A stretch of 64,000 nucleotides of DNA from Flavonifractor sp. An100 (GCF_002161175.1 NZ_NFMA01000011.1:1-64000); one strand, 5' to 3'; numbered from the stretch's first letter, positions 1-9,114 are shown. Made by a program: numbers and translations. Notes: generated by a model not told the origin, from the sequence alone.

Positions 1-723
1 GCTTCGGAGCCTGCGCCCGCCCCGGCTGCCGCGCCGCAGCCCGGGTATTCGGACCCCAAGCCCCAGGGGGCTTCCCAGGCTTCGGGACTGTTCCCGGGCA
101 TGGAGGACGACATTGTGATCGACTTGTCGGGGGGCGGAAAGAAAGAGAAGGAAAAGGGCTGGGGCCTGTTTGGCAAGAAGGGCAAAAAGGCCCCCAAAGA
201 GGAACCCCACAAGGAGGAGCCCCACAAGCGGGGCGGCCTGTTCCAGAAAAAGGAGGCCCCCGCTCAGGAGCTGCTGCTGGGGGCGGCGGCCCAGCCCGTC
301 CCGGATCCCGTCCAGGTGATCCCCCAGCAGTCCTGGGCCCCTCCCACGGAGGAGAGCTGTGAGGCGACCCAGCTGTCTGACGAAATGAACTGTCCCCGGC
401 TGCGCCTGATCGGGGACCCCTCCCTGCCCCGGGAAATTCCCGTGGAGATCGAGGTGGGCCGCCCCTTTACCATCGGCCGCTTCGACGTCTCCGTGGGACG
501 GCCCCAGTCCGACTTTGAGTTTGATAAGCGCACCCGCGCGGTGAGCCGCCATCACGCGGCCATTGAGCGGGGGCCGGAGGGTTACACCGTACAGGACCTG
601 TCCTCCAGCGCGGGCACCTTTGTGGACGGGGAGAAGCTGATCCCCAACGTCCCCAAGCCGCTGCGCCAGGGCAGCCGGATCGCCTTCGGCACCGGAGGAG
701 CGGAGTACATCTGGGAGGAGTAA
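1..723 (+). CDS. FHA-domain protein, 5' end outside the window
   Basis: The reading frame is open from base 1, so the gene starts upstream; the ATG at 100 is probably internal. The visible N-terminal part is Pro/Ala-rich and then Lys/Glu-rich, which suggests a disordered linker. The last ~110 residues form a forkhead-associated domain: a GR pair followed by an SRHHA motif (bases 541-558), then DLSSSAGTFVDG and an LRQGSRIAFG strand. FHA domains bind phosphothreonine peptides. The gene lies 210 bases upstream of a Ser/Thr kinase in the same direction, so it is a likely reader or substrate of that kinase. The domain call is firm; the partner is inferred from context. Confidence 0.85.
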   Translation, partial: ASEPAPAPAAAPQPGYSDPKPQGASQASGLFPGMEDDIVIDLSGGGKKEKEKGWGLFGKKGKKAPKEEPHKEEPHKRGGLFQKKEAPAQELLLGAAAQPVPDPVQVIPQQSWAPPTEESCEATQLSDEMNCPRLRLIGDPSLPREIPVEIEVGRPFTIGRFDVSVGRPQSDFEFDKRTRAVSRHHAAIERGPEGYTVQDLSSSAGTFVDGEKLIPNVPKPLRQGSRIAFGTGGAEYIWEE

Positions 724-756
724 ATCCGTCCAAAGCAAGGAAAGGAGGGTGGAACG

Positions 757-915
757 GTGTTGCACCTGACCACAACGGAACTCTTTTTTTACGGCGGAAT
801 CGTGCTGATGGGCGCGGCGGCGGTATTGGCCTTGGCGGCGGTTGGCATCTTCCACGCCACCGGGCGGCGCCTTCGGCGCCGTCTGGAGGAGGAATACGGA
901 AAAAAGCCGCGCTGA
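757..915 (+). CDS. Small single-pass membrane protein (52 aa)
   Basis: A GTG-started frame of 52 codons follows a strong Shine-Dalgarno (AAGGAGGG, 740-747) and ends 17 bases before the kinase start. The product has a hydrophobic stretch of about 20 residues (roughly 10-32), then a very basic segment (GRRLRRRL) and an acidic-basic tail. This is the shape of a short inner-membrane protein with a cytoplasmic C-terminus by the positive-inside rule. It fills the gap between the FHA gene and the kinase gene and is probably co-transcribed with both. No family is recognised. Codon use matches its neighbours. Confidence 0.7.
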   Translation: MLHLTTTELFFYGGIVLMGAAAVLALAAVGIFHATGRRLRRRLEEEYGKKPR

Positions 916-932
916 TGCGGTGAGGAGGTCCC

Positions 933-3797
933 ATGTCTCATATTGTTGCGTCTACCTATGAAATTCTGGGAGAGATCGGTTCGGGCGGCGGCGGCGTGGT
1001 CTATCTGGCCAAGCATCTCCGCCTGGGCAAGCAGGTGGTGCTGAAGGCGGACAAGCGCACCCTGTCCGCCAAACCGGAGGTGCTCCGGCGAGAGGTGGAT
1101 GCCCTGAAAAATTTGAGCCACACCTACATTCCCCAGGTCTATGACTTTGTGGCGGAGGACGGCGTGGTCTACACCGTGATGGACTATATCCAGGGCGAGA
1201 GCCTGGATAAGCCGCTGAAACGGGGGGAGCGCTTTTCCCAGCCCCAGGTCATCCACTGGGCCAGGCAGCTGTTGGAGGCCCTGTGCTACCTCCACAGCCG
1301 TCCGCCCCATGGTATTCTCCACAGCGATATCAAACCGGCCAATATTATGCTGACCCCCAGCGGGGACATCTGTCTGATCGACTTCAACATCGCCCTGGCC
1401 CTGGGGGAGGAGGGGGCGGTGCGGGTAGGGTTCAGCCGGGGCTACGCCTCCCCGGAGCACTACGGCCTGGACTACACCGCCGCCGCCGTCACCCAGGGTC
1501 TGGACACCGACGTGAACACCCGCCTGACGGAAGGGGCGACCACCCAGCTCCCCGTAGTGGGGGAGTCCAGCTCTTCCGGCTCCGGGTCCGGGAGCGGACA
1601 GCGAACGGTGCTGCTGGATGTCCGTTCGGACATCTACAGCCTGGGGGCGACCCTGTACCACCTGCTCACCGGCGTGCGTCCGGCCCAGGACGCCAAAGAG
1701 GTGTTCCCCATCGGGGACCAGAACGTCAGCCCCGCCGTGGCGGCCATTGTCCAAAAGGCGATGCAGCCCAACCCGGACCTGCGCTACCAGACGGCGGAAG
1801 AGATGCTGGCCGCCCTGAACGGGCTTCACGAGAACGACCCCCGCTCCCGCCGGCACAAGCGGAGAGAGCGGATGGCGGCCGCTGTGCTGGCGCTGGTATT
1901 TCTGGGGGGAGGTCTATCCACCTTTGTGGGTCTGAAGCGGATGGAGGCGGAGCAGGCCGCCTACGCCCTGGCGGAGTACTCCGGGAACGCCCTGGCGTCG
2001 GGAGACGTGGCCGGAGCGGTGGACTACGCCCTCCAGGCGCTTCCGGACCAGAACAGCATCCTCACCCCGCCCTATATTCCCCAGGCCCAGCGGGCCTTGG
2101 CCGACGCGCTGGGGGTCTATGACCTGTCCGACGGCTTCAAGGCGCTGGAATCCATCCAGCTGCCCTCGGAGCCCCTGAAGCTGGTCCTCTCCCCGGAGGG
2201 GACCCGGCTGGCGGCCCTGTACGCCTATGAGGCGGCGGTGTACGATACCGCCACCGGCGGGCAGCTGGCCGCCCTGCCCGCCGAGCCCTCCGCCCTGTCC
2301 GACCTGGTCTTCTCGGGCGAGGACAAGCTGATCTACGCCGGAGAAGGGGCCCTGCGGGCCTACGATCTGGCTCAGGGTCAAGAGCTGTGGGCCGGCGGTC
2401 CGGCCACCGGCATCGCCCTCTCCGCCGACGGAAGCCGGGTGGCCGGGGTGTACAAGGACCAGGGGACCGCCTCGGTCTATGACGCCGCCACCGGGGCCCT
2501 GGTCAAGACCGTGGAGTTCGGCGGCCGGGGACAGCGCACCCTGACCAACGACACCTTTGCCGATCCGGAGGACAACCTCTTTGCCCTCAGCGCCGACGGG
2601 AGCTGGCTGGCGGTGAGCTTCTCCGACGGCACCCTGGCTGTCTTCGACCTGGAGACGGGGGAAAACGACCTGGAGCTGCTGGACCCCTCGGGGTACACCC
2701 ATTTTGAAGGGGGATTCTACGGCCCCTATCTGGCCTTCTCCGCCAGCGGCTCGGGGGAGGACGCCCTCTTTGCCGTCATCGACACGGAAAATCTGGTCCA
2801 GACCGGAGGCTTTTCCGGCCAGCAGCCCTTCCGGGTCCAGGCCGGGGAGGACGGCATTTTCGTGGCCACCGAGAACGTACTGGTCAAGCTGGACCCGGTG
2901 ACGGGGGAGCAGACCGAGGTGGCCTACACCCAGGGGAGCACCATCACCGGGTTTTCCCGGGGGCCGGAGTACACCATGGTGGCCACCGGGGATCAGACCT
3001 TCTGGTTCTTTGACCGGGGGGCCGGCCTGCTGTCCAAGGAGGACCTGGGATACAGCTGCGACTTTGTCCAGGCCGCCGGCCCTTATGCCGTGGCGGCCAG
3101 CCGGGACACCCCCCAGGTGCGGGTGCTGCGGCTGGAGGACCATAGCCAGAGCCAGATCTTCTCCTACGACCCCACCTATGACCACGACGAGCTGCGTCTG
3201 AGTGCCGACGGCCAGACCGTGATGCTCTTCCGCTACAACGCCTTCCGCCTGTACGGAATAGACGGCGGCCTCATCCGGGAAGTGTCCATCCCCGACCCCA
3301 ACCAGGTCTATGACCAGCAGTACCGCCGGGTGGAGGGGGACTCCTATCTGGAGGTCATCTACTACGACGGGACGGTGCGCACCTACTCCGCCGCCGACGG
3401 CTCGCTGCGCTCGGAGACGGCGGGGGAGGCCCCTAACCCGGATCTGTACGAGGAATTTTTCACCGACCGCCTGCGGATCACCGCCCCCCTCCATGAGGCT
3501 CCGGTGGCTTACGACCGGGAGACGGGCGAGGAGATCCGGACCCTGGAGCAGGACGCCTACCTCACCTATGTGACCCAGGTAGGGGAGTATGTGGTGACGG
3601 AATACATCTCCGCCCAGGGGGAGCGCTACGGCCTTCTTCTGGACGAGAACTGCGAGACCCTGGCCTACCTGCCTGACCTGTGCGACATCGTGGGGGACCG
3701 GCTGGTCTTTGATTACCCATCGGGAAGTGTGCGGGAGAGCCGCATTTATTCCATCCAGGAGCTGATCGCTCTTGGGAATACGTATAAGGAGGTATAG
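933..3797 (+). CDS. Transmembrane Ser/Thr protein kinase with C-terminal beta-propeller
   Basis: 954 residues. The N-terminal ~300 residues are an Hanks-type kinase: glycine-rich loop (IGSGGGGVVYLAK), catalytic loop HSDIKPANIM near residue 130 (Ser where the usual HRD has Arg), and a metal-binding DFN in place of DFG near 150. After SPEH there is an unusual Thr/Ser/Gly-rich insertion of about 50 residues (179-228) before DVRSDIYSLG. A transmembrane helix lies near 314-334. The external part of ~600 residues has repeated WD40/YVTN-like blades (for example LSADGSWLAVSFSDGT), likely a ligand-sensing propeller. RBS GGAGG precedes the ATG. The upstream FHA gene and the downstream SLH gene suggest signalling linked to the cell surface. 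The kinase call is firm; the ligand is unknown. Confidence 0.9.
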   Translation: MSHIVASTYEILGEIGSGGGGVVYLAKHLRLGKQVVLKADKRTLSAKPEVLRREVDALKNLSHTYIPQVYDFVAEDGVVYTVMDYIQGESLDKPLKRGERFSQPQVIHWARQLLEALCYLHSRPPHGILHSDIKPANIMLTPSGDICLIDFNIALALGEEGAVRVGFSRGYASPEHYGLDYTAAAVTQGLDTDVNTRLTEGATTQLPVVGESSSSGSGSGSGQRTVLLDVRSDIYSLGATLYHLLTGVRPAQDAKEVFPIGDQNVSPAVAAIVQKAMQPNPDLRYQTAEEMLAALNGLHENDPRSRRHKRRERMAAAVLALVFLGGGLSTFVGLKRMEAEQAAYALAEYSGNALASGDVAGAVDYALQALPDQNSILTPPYIPQAQRALADALGVYDLSDGFKALESIQLPSEPLKLVLSPEGTRLAALYAYEAAVYDTATGGQLAALPAEPSALSDLVFSGEDKLIYAGEGALRAYDLAQGQELWAGGPATGIALSADGSRVAGVYKDQGTASVYDAATGALVKTVEFGGRGQRTLTNDTFADPEDNLFALSADGSWLAVSFSDGTLAVFDLETGENDLELLDPSGYTHFEGGFYGPYLAFSASGSGEDALFAVIDTENLVQTGGFSGQQPFRVQAGEDGIFVATENVLVKLDPVTGEQTEVAYTQGSTITGFSRGPEYTMVATGDQTFWFFDRGAGLLSKEDLGYSCDFVQAAGPYAVAASRDTPQVRVLRLEDHSQSQIFSYDPTYDHDELRLSADGQTVMLFRYNAFRLYGIDGGLIREVSIPDPNQVYDQQYRRVEGDSYLEVIYYDGTVRTYSAADGSLRSETAGEAPNPDLYEEFFTDRLRITAPLHEAPVAYDRETGEEIRTLEQDAYLTYVTQVGEYVVTEYISAQGERYGLLLDENCETLAYLPDLCDIVGDRLVFDYPSGSVRESRIYSIQELIALGNTYKEV

Positions 3798-3801
3798 AGA
3801 A

Positions 3802-6800
3802 ATGCGAACCCTGAAAAAGAGACTGGCGCTGCTCCTCTCGGCGCTGATGCTGGTCTCTGTCCTGCCCACCGCCGCGTGGGCGGGCGAAACCGCCGTGGGC
3901 ACGGCGGTGGGCGGGGATCTGAGCTCCAGCGTCCAGGCGTCGGAAGAGATGCTCCCCACCTATATGTCCCTGCTGCCTCTGGATGAGGACTATCTGGATT
4001 TGGATTTGACCCATTATCTGCCGGGTGAGCTGGCAGCTGTGCCGGTCCAAACCATTCTGGACAACACCACGAACTATTCTGGTGCCTCTCCAATCACCGT
4101 GGGAGCGGGGGAGACCATCGTCTGGGCAGCAAACGGAGATGACAACTTCCAGTTTGTCAAAGCGGACGATGTGATCGACCTGACCCCCCGTAGTGACTAC
4201 AATGACTATGTGAGCTTGACACTGATTGTGGGGGATGGGGACCAGCTGAACGCCAGCAACCAGCGCTACGAGATCGACGTGGCGATTACTCCCATGAGGG
4301 AGATATTCTCCTTCCAGGCCAAGTCGACAGAGGGAACCGAAATTGCCATCTATGACACCTATCTCTCGGAGCGGAGCAATGGAGATGTGATGCAGATGGG
4401 GGCCGACCCCAAGGCGTGGCAGGCGGGCCAGCAGGCCTATCTGACCATGGACCTGCAGCCGGAGCTCACAGGTCTGAGCGCGGTGGTGTACAAGGGCCGG
4501 TACGACTCGGAAGCGGCAGCTGTGGCAGCTGGAGCGGAGGAACTTACCGCCCAAATCTGGGGCGCTTCCGCCGCTGGTTATCTGGCGGATTACAGCTATC
4601 AGACAGGATACAAAAATATGCCGGAGGTCACCGTTGTTCTCAAGCGGGATGGCCAGACGGTGTATACAGAGAATTTTGTCCTCTACATGTATGAGGCCAC
4701 CATGGACCTGTCCTGGAATGGACTGTATGCGGAAAAGGATGGGGGCCGAACCAACATCTGGGATATAAGTTACAGCGACTATGACGAGTATCTGCATCTG
4801 GAGATTGCGCTGGACTCTGGCTACCCGGTAAATGGAGACTACTATTTTGGTGCAGAACTGTACAACCCTGCCGATGACTATGTCACAGACAACGGGATCG
4901 CCTATGTACAGTCCGCCTGTGTGGGCTATGTAGCCAGCGCCGAGGACATGCCTGCGGCAGGAGCGGCAGAGAATATCAAGGACCAGCTGTTCTCCGATGC
5001 CGGCTATGATGGGGGTTACCTGGCCGATTACAGCGACGGGGTAATCTTCAGCGTGTTGGATACCGATGGCTTTATGCACTACATGGAGGTAAAGACGGTG
5101 GGAAGCCGGCTTCCCTCGGAGCCTAGACCGACCTCCAGCGACACCTACTTCCGGGCCAATGGGGCCAAGGAGAGTGCGGACGGTTCCAACTACAGCGCAT
5201 ATACCATGTCCTATAAGGACGACAGCTACTATTACAACGGTTACCAGACCGTTTTCCTGCTGAAAACCAACGATGGATCGGACCAGGACAATTACCCAAC
5301 TGGAGTCTATCGCTTTATGCCGGTGGCGGACGATGAGATCGTTCCTCTGTTCTACACCGGCAACCAGGTGACCATGTACGCCGGGGAGGGAACCACCAGC
5401 GGAACCAAGCAGGAGAATGGAATCACTTCCGTCTCCTTTACCTCCGGGGCACCCATCCAGTACTCCGCTGCGGCGGAGAGCGGAAGCCACCTGAAGAACT
5501 ACTGGGTGACCTACCTGACCCTCCAGCCCGGTCCCAAGCTGTTTGTCAACGCCACCAATTATGAGGGCCACTACGACGAGGAGGATAATCTCCCGGTTCG
5601 GACGATCTACCTGGATGAGGCCCATAACTATCGCCACGATATTTTCATGGCCAATATCGGCACCCAGGAGTTGACCGGTCTGACCGTCACTTTGTCCGAG
5701 GATGCCCAGAACATCGCCCTGGACGAGTATTGGCAGGTCCGGGACGGTTCCACCCAGACTCTGGGAGCCTTTGATAGCGCTAGTAGCGCGGACATGGGCA
5801 ACATCGCCAAGGTCCGCCTGGTGGCCCCCGAGGGCGCTCAGGGTGAGATCAGCGGCACGTTGACCATCTCCGCCGACGGCCAGGAGGATGTGGTCATCAA
5901 GCTCACCGGTGTGGCAGGCGTACCCAAGATCACCACCACGGATATTCGGGATGGAGTTAAGTACGTCCCCTACTCCAGCGTGATTCAGACCAACAACATG
6001 GATGCCAGCGATGCCATTCGGTTCACTCTGGTCAGCGGCGAGCTGCCCCGTGGGGTAGAGCTGAAGCCCAATGGTGAGATCTACGGTGTACCCACCGAGT
6101 ACGGCGAGTTTACCTTTACCGTAAAAGCCGCCTACAACGGAGAAGAGGAATATTCTGACACGGCGGAGTTCACCATGACGGTGCTGAACAACACCAACGA
6201 AAACGTGGAGGGTGCCACCGATCCGGGCTACGAGCTGGACGTGCGTGTTCCTGACAGACTGACGGAATTCACCGACCAGGTATTTGAGTCCCGTGGCGAG
6301 CTGGGCGAGTTCCAGGACTTCTGGCTGGACGGCGAGAAGCTGGTGGAAGGTGTGGATTACATTGCCGAAGAGGGAAGCACAAAGATCACCATTAAGGCCC
6401 AGACCTTCCAGAATGCCGGCGGCGGCACCCACACCATCGCCGCTGAGTTCCGTGTCAACGGTACGGTAAATGGAGAACTGAAGCGTGCTGCCCAGAACTA
6501 CACCGCACCTGGCGGAGGTGGCGGAGGCAGCTCCACCAGCTACTACACCCCCAGTGTATCCAAGAGCGAAAACGGCTCTGTGACCCTCTCCACCGAGCGC
6601 GCCAAGAAGGGCGATGTGGTCACGGTCACCGTCAAGCCTGACACCGGCTATGAACTGGATAAGCTGACGGTACGGGACAACAAGGGCAATGTGCTGGAGC
6701 TGACGAAAAAGTCTGAGAACGTCTATACCTTCGTTATGCCTTCCGGTACAGTAGATGTGAAGGCCACCTTCAAGGCGGTAGAGCCTGAAATCATCCCCGC

Positions 6801-7392
6801 CCAGGGCCAGCCCTTCCTGGATGTGGCCGAAGGCGCCTGGTATGTGGATGCTGTGAAGTACGCCTATGAAAACGGGCTGATGGCCGGCGTGTCCGCCACC
6901 CAGTTTGCCCCTGAAGTTACGACTTCCCGCGGCATGGTGGTCACCATCCTGTACAGCCTGGAGGGCAAGCCCCAGGTGTCCGGCTGCTCCTTTACCGACG
7001 TGGCCTCCGACGCCTACTACGCCGATGCCACCTGCTGGGCTGCCCAGAACGGGATCGTCAGCGGCTATGGTGACGGGATCTACGGTCCCAATGACCCGGT
7101 GACCCGGGAGCAGCTGGCCATCATCATGATGAACTACGCCAAGCAGAAGGGATTGGACGTGAGCAAGAGGGGCGACTTGTCCGCCTTTACCGATGTGAGT
7201 ATCGCTTCCGCGGGCGCACAGGATGCTCTGTCCTGGGCCAATGCCATGGGCCTGCTGGCCGGCAAGGGCGACGGTATCCTGGACCCCGTGGGCCAGGCCA
7301 CCCGTGCGGAGGCCTCCGCGATCCTGGGGCAGTTCCACCGCCTGATGGAGGAAATGAACCAGGAGAATGTGCCGCAAGACGTAAACGGCTGA
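3802..7392 (+). CDS. Secreted S-layer-homology protein with Ig-like and InlB-type repeats
   Basis: The start is ATG 3802, behind AAGGAGG (3786-3792) and four bases after the kinase stop; an ATG at 3772 lies inside the kinase gene and lacks a site. The product is 1196 residues with a classical signal peptide (basic MRTLKKR, hydrophobic core, cut after AWA). A long extracellular region follows, rich in Tyr, Asp and Gly. Near residue 720-790 is a putative Ig/cadherin-like domain (GELPRGVELKPNGEIYGVP), then a Gly-rich linker, a divergent InlB B-repeat (~925-995) and three SLH domains at the C-terminus. SLH domains anchor proteins to pyruvylated wall polymers. The function of the large N-terminal region is unknown. 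It is probably co-transcribed with the kinase. Confidence 0.88.
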   Translation: MRTLKKRLALLLSALMLVSVLPTAAWAGETAVGTAVGGDLSSSVQASEEMLPTYMSLLPLDEDYLDLDLTHYLPGELAAVPVQTILDNTTNYSGASPITVGAGETIVWAANGDDNFQFVKADDVIDLTPRSDYNDYVSLTLIVGDGDQLNASNQRYEIDVAITPMREIFSFQAKSTEGTEIAIYDTYLSERSNGDVMQMGADPKAWQAGQQAYLTMDLQPELTGLSAVVYKGRYDSEAAAVAAGAEELTAQIWGASAAGYLADYSYQTGYKNMPEVTVVLKRDGQTVYTENFVLYMYEATMDLSWNGLYAEKDGGRTNIWDISYSDYDEYLHLEIALDSGYPVNGDYYFGAELYNPADDYVTDNGIAYVQSACVGYVASAEDMPAAGAAENIKDQLFSDAGYDGGYLADYSDGVIFSVLDTDGFMHYMEVKTVGSRLPSEPRPTSSDTYFRANGAKESADGSNYSAYTMSYKDDSYYYNGYQTVFLLKTNDGSDQDNYPTGVYRFMPVADDEIVPLFYTGNQVTMYAGEGTTSGTKQENGITSVSFTSGAPIQYSAAAESGSHLKNYWVTYLTLQPGPKLFVNATNYEGHYDEEDNLPVRTIYLDEAHNYRHDIFMANIGTQELTGLTVTLSEDAQNIALDEYWQVRDGSTQTLGAFDSASSADMGNIAKVRLVAPEGAQGEISGTLTISADGQEDVVIKLTGVAGVPKITTTDIRDGVKYVPYSSVIQTNNMDASDAIRFTLVSGELPRGVELKPNGEIYGVPTEYGEFTFTVKAAYNGEEEYSDTAEFTMTVLNNTNENVEGATDPGYELDVRVPDRLTEFTDQVFESRGELGEFQDFWLDGEKLVEGVDYIAEEGSTKITIKAQTFQNAGGGTHTIAAEFRVNGTVNGELKRAAQNYTAPGGGGGGSSTSYYTPSVSKSENGSVTLSTERAKKGDVVTVTVKPDTGYELDKLTVRDNKGNVLELTKKSENVYTFVMPSGTVDVKATFKAVEPEIIPAQGQPFLDVAEGAWYVDAVKYAYENGLMAGVSATQFAPEVTTSRGMVVTILYSLEGKPQVSGCSFTDVASDAYYADATCWAAQNGIVSGYGDGIYGPNDPVTREQLAIIMMNYAKQKGLDVSKRGDLSAFTDVSIASAGAQDALSWANAMGLLAGKGDGILDPVGQATRAEASAILGQFHRLMEEMNQENVPQDVNG

Positions 7393-7440
7393 GCGGCTGC
7401 TTGTCTTGAACGAGCAAAACCGGAAGTAAACTAAGAAGAA

Positions 7441-7483
7441 GCGCCCGTATCCATCCAAGAACTTGGAGGATACGGGCGCTTTT
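7441..7483. terminator. Bidirectional rho-independent terminator
   Basis: A 12-bp perfect stem (GCGCCCGTATCC at 7441-7452 with its complement at 7468-7479), extended by an inner TCCA/TGGA pair, is followed by TTTT on the plus strand. On the minus strand it is followed by a CTTCTTCTT run. It separates the convergent SLH and araR genes. Confidence 0.85.
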
Positions 7484-7561
7484 GTCATAAAAGCATATGC
7501 AGCGTTCCGGGGATAGAACCGGGAGGGGGTGGGCTTGCCGCGGACCGAAAGAAGCGGGAGG

Positions 7562-8632
7562 TCAGCTGCTCTGACGCTCCACCAGAGTCCAGGGGGCCAG
7601 CTGGGACTGTCCGGTTTCCCCATTGAACAGGCGGATCAGCAGCTCGGCCGCCATGCGGCCCACATTATATTCCCCGTGGGACAGGGACGTGATGGGGAGA
7701 ACGGACAGCTCGCTGTATTGACTGTTGTCGAAGCTCACCACAGCCACCTCCTCGGGGATCCGGACGCCCCGCTTCAGGAGCAGACTGACCAGCCGGGAGG
7801 CGATCTCGTCGTTGTAACAAACCAGGGCGGAGCAGTTGAGGAACATATCGCCGGCCAGATCCCAGAAGGCGTCGCCGGAGAGGAAGAGCTCCTTGCTCTC
7901 GGTATTGTACCAAAGGACCCGCTGGTCCTCCAGGGGAAGGCCCAGGTCGCGGAGGGCGTCGGTATAGCCGGCGTAGCGCTGCAGGCCCTGAATGTCGTCA
8001 TTTTTAAAAATACCGGCAATGGAGCGGTGGCCCTTGGCGTACAAATACTCCACCAATTGCCGTCCGCCGCCGTAGTTGTCGTCTAAGACGGATAAGGAGT
8101 CGGACAGCTCGGGGTAGATGCCGTGCATAAATACCATGGGCACGCCCCGGCTGATCAGCTTGCGGTAGAGGTCCAGGTTGGGGTTTGGCAGGCCGGTTTT
8201 TGTGCCCTCCACCAAAATACCGTCCGGCAGCTCGCCGTCCAGGAGGGATTGCAGAATGCGCCGCTCACTGGACACCTGGTTTTGGGTGGCGTAGAGGGTG
8301 GGAGCGCCGTTGTTGGCGGAGAGGACCGTTTCAATTTCCCGGAGGATGGAGGGGAAAATGTAATTGCTGATATAGGTGGTGACGACAGCTACCGTTCGTC
8401 TGGGTGCGGAAAGCCCTTCATCCCGTTTCAGGATGTGGGAGCCGCTTCCCTGTTTGCGCTGGATATAGCCTTCCGAGGCCAATACGGAAAGAGCCTGCCG
8501 GATGGTCTGGCGGCTGACATTGAACTGCTGGCACAGCACCTGCTCGGTGGGCAAAAGCATCCGCTTTTGGTAGAGGCCTTCCGCGATTTCACCCCGCAGA
8601 ACGTCGGCCACCTGTTGGTATTTCGGAGCCAT
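7562..8632 (-). CDS. araR: Arabinose repressor AraR (GntR-type DNA binding, LacI-type sensor)
   Basis: 356 residues from the ATG at 8632, which follows an AAGGGGGAAGGGA site; a GTG eight codons upstream has no site. Residues ~3-65 form a GntR-type winged helix (YQQVADVLRGEI, then SRQTIRQALSVL and GYIQRKQGSGSHI). The rest is a LacI/periplasmic-binding-like sensor domain. The pattern TTYISNYIFPSI…EIETVL, GIFKNDDIQG and CYNDEIA closely matches Bacillus AraR, a repressor released from DNA by L-arabinose. It is divergent from the arabinose transporter and catabolic operon. An AraR-like site near its own promoter suggests autoregulation. Confidence 0.92.
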   Translation of the reverse strand: MAPKYQQVADVLRGEIAEGLYQKRMLLPTEQVLCQQFNVSRQTIRQALSVLASEGYIQRKQGSGSHILKRDEGLSAPRRTVAVVTTYISNYIFPSILREIETVLSANNGAPTLYATQNQVSSERRILQSLLDGELPDGILVEGTKTGLPNPNLDLYRKLISRGVPMVFMHGIYPELSDSLSVLDDNYGGGRQLVEYLYAKGHRSIAGIFKNDDIQGLQRYAGYTDALRDLGLPLEDQRVLWYNTESKELFLSGDAFWDLAGDMFLNCSALVCYNDEIASRLVSLLLKRGVRIPEEVAVVSFDNSQYSELSVLPITSLSHGEYNVGRMAAELLIRLFNGETGQSQLAPWTLVERQSS

Positions 8633-8666
8633 GGTTCCCTTCCCCCTTAGTGACACTCTAAGCTTT

Positions 8667-8695
8667 CCTATACCATACCATAGTTAGGCTGACAA
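8667..8695 (-). promoter_or_regulatory. araR promoter
   Basis: On the minus strand: -35 TTGTCA (8690-8695), 17-bp spacer, -10 TATAGG (8667-8672). Transcription would begin about 30 bases before the chosen araR start. Confidence 0.65.
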
Positions 8696-8712
8696 TTTCA
8701 AGGAGCAAAGTG

Positions 8713-8730
8713 AAAATTGTACGTATTTTT
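8713..8730. promoter_or_regulatory. AraR-like operator near araR
   Basis: The sequence AAAATTGTACGTATTTTT is an imperfect dyad around TACGTA. It resembles the Bacillus AraR consensus ATTTGTACGTACAAAT. It lies just upstream of the araR -35, which fits autorepression. The match was made by eye. Confidence 0.55.
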
Positions 8731-9000
8731 AAAAAATGAAAATGGGGGAGTTCTGGAGCGAAACCAAGACAACCTGGAGATCGTACGAAGGCAGGAGGGA
8801 AAAAACAGACCAAAAAGGAAAAAAGTGGTGTGCAAAATACACAGAAGAACGGGCGGAACTTCCGGGAGAACTGAGATGATTGTGGAATATCACGAAGGCT
8901 CGGCTGGGAAAAAAGGGAGAAAAAGAACAAAACAAACCTGAAAAAAGTTATTAAAAACAAAGCAACAGATAAATATTAAAAACTTAATCAAGAAAAATAA
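8731..9000. other. AT-rich spacer in the araR/ara-operon control region
   Basis: No gene with a ribosome-binding site is visible in this stretch. It is clearly A-rich and low in GC compared with the flanking genes. An ATCGTACGA at 8779-8787 could be a further weak AraR half-site. Nothing else was recognised. Confidence 0.5.
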
Positions 9001-9004
9001 AAAA

Positions 9005-9082
9005 TTGTACCGTTCTAAAAATGGATTATTGACATAATTTGTATTGTTTATACGTATAAAAATGAAAATCATACGGATGTAT
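9005..9082. promoter_or_regulatory. AraR operator cluster upstream of the ara operon
   Basis: Three sites share a TAC/GTA core. TTTATACGTATAAA at 9047-9060 is a perfect 14-bp palindrome that fits the AraR consensus core. TTGTACCGTT at 9005-9014 is a degenerate copy centred about 43 bp upstream. ATACGGATGTAT at 9071-9082 is an imperfect dyad centred about 23 bp downstream, ending four bases before the -35. Cooperative AraR pairs in Bacillus have about 42-43 bp spacing. The central site is the most secure. Confidence 0.62.
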
Positions 9083-9085
9083 TTA

Positions 9086-9114
9086 TTGACAAGGGGATGT
9101 GGGCGCGCTATACT
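9086..9114 (+). promoter_or_regulatory. Main ara-operon promoter
   Basis: Consensus -35 TTGACA (9086-9091), 17-bp spacer and -10 TATACT (9109-9114). The predicted start is near 9121, so the leader of the binding-protein gene is about 63 bases. Confidence 0.85.

Noticed and set aside
1914-3959. A 681-codon minus-strand frame across the kinase
   Set aside because: It is antisense to the beta-propeller domain. No domain or start site is recognisable.
3562-7623. A 1353-codon open frame on the minus strand across the SLH gene
   Set aside because: It is the complement of a well-supported gene with signal peptide and SLH domains. Its translation is low in known motifs and has no ribosome site. GC-rich codon use often leaves such antisense frames open.
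9029-9054. TTGACA at 9029-9034 with a possible -10 over the palindrome
   Set aside because: The only TATA-like hexamer downstream lies at 14-bp spacing, which is too short. The promoter at 9086-9114 is far better.
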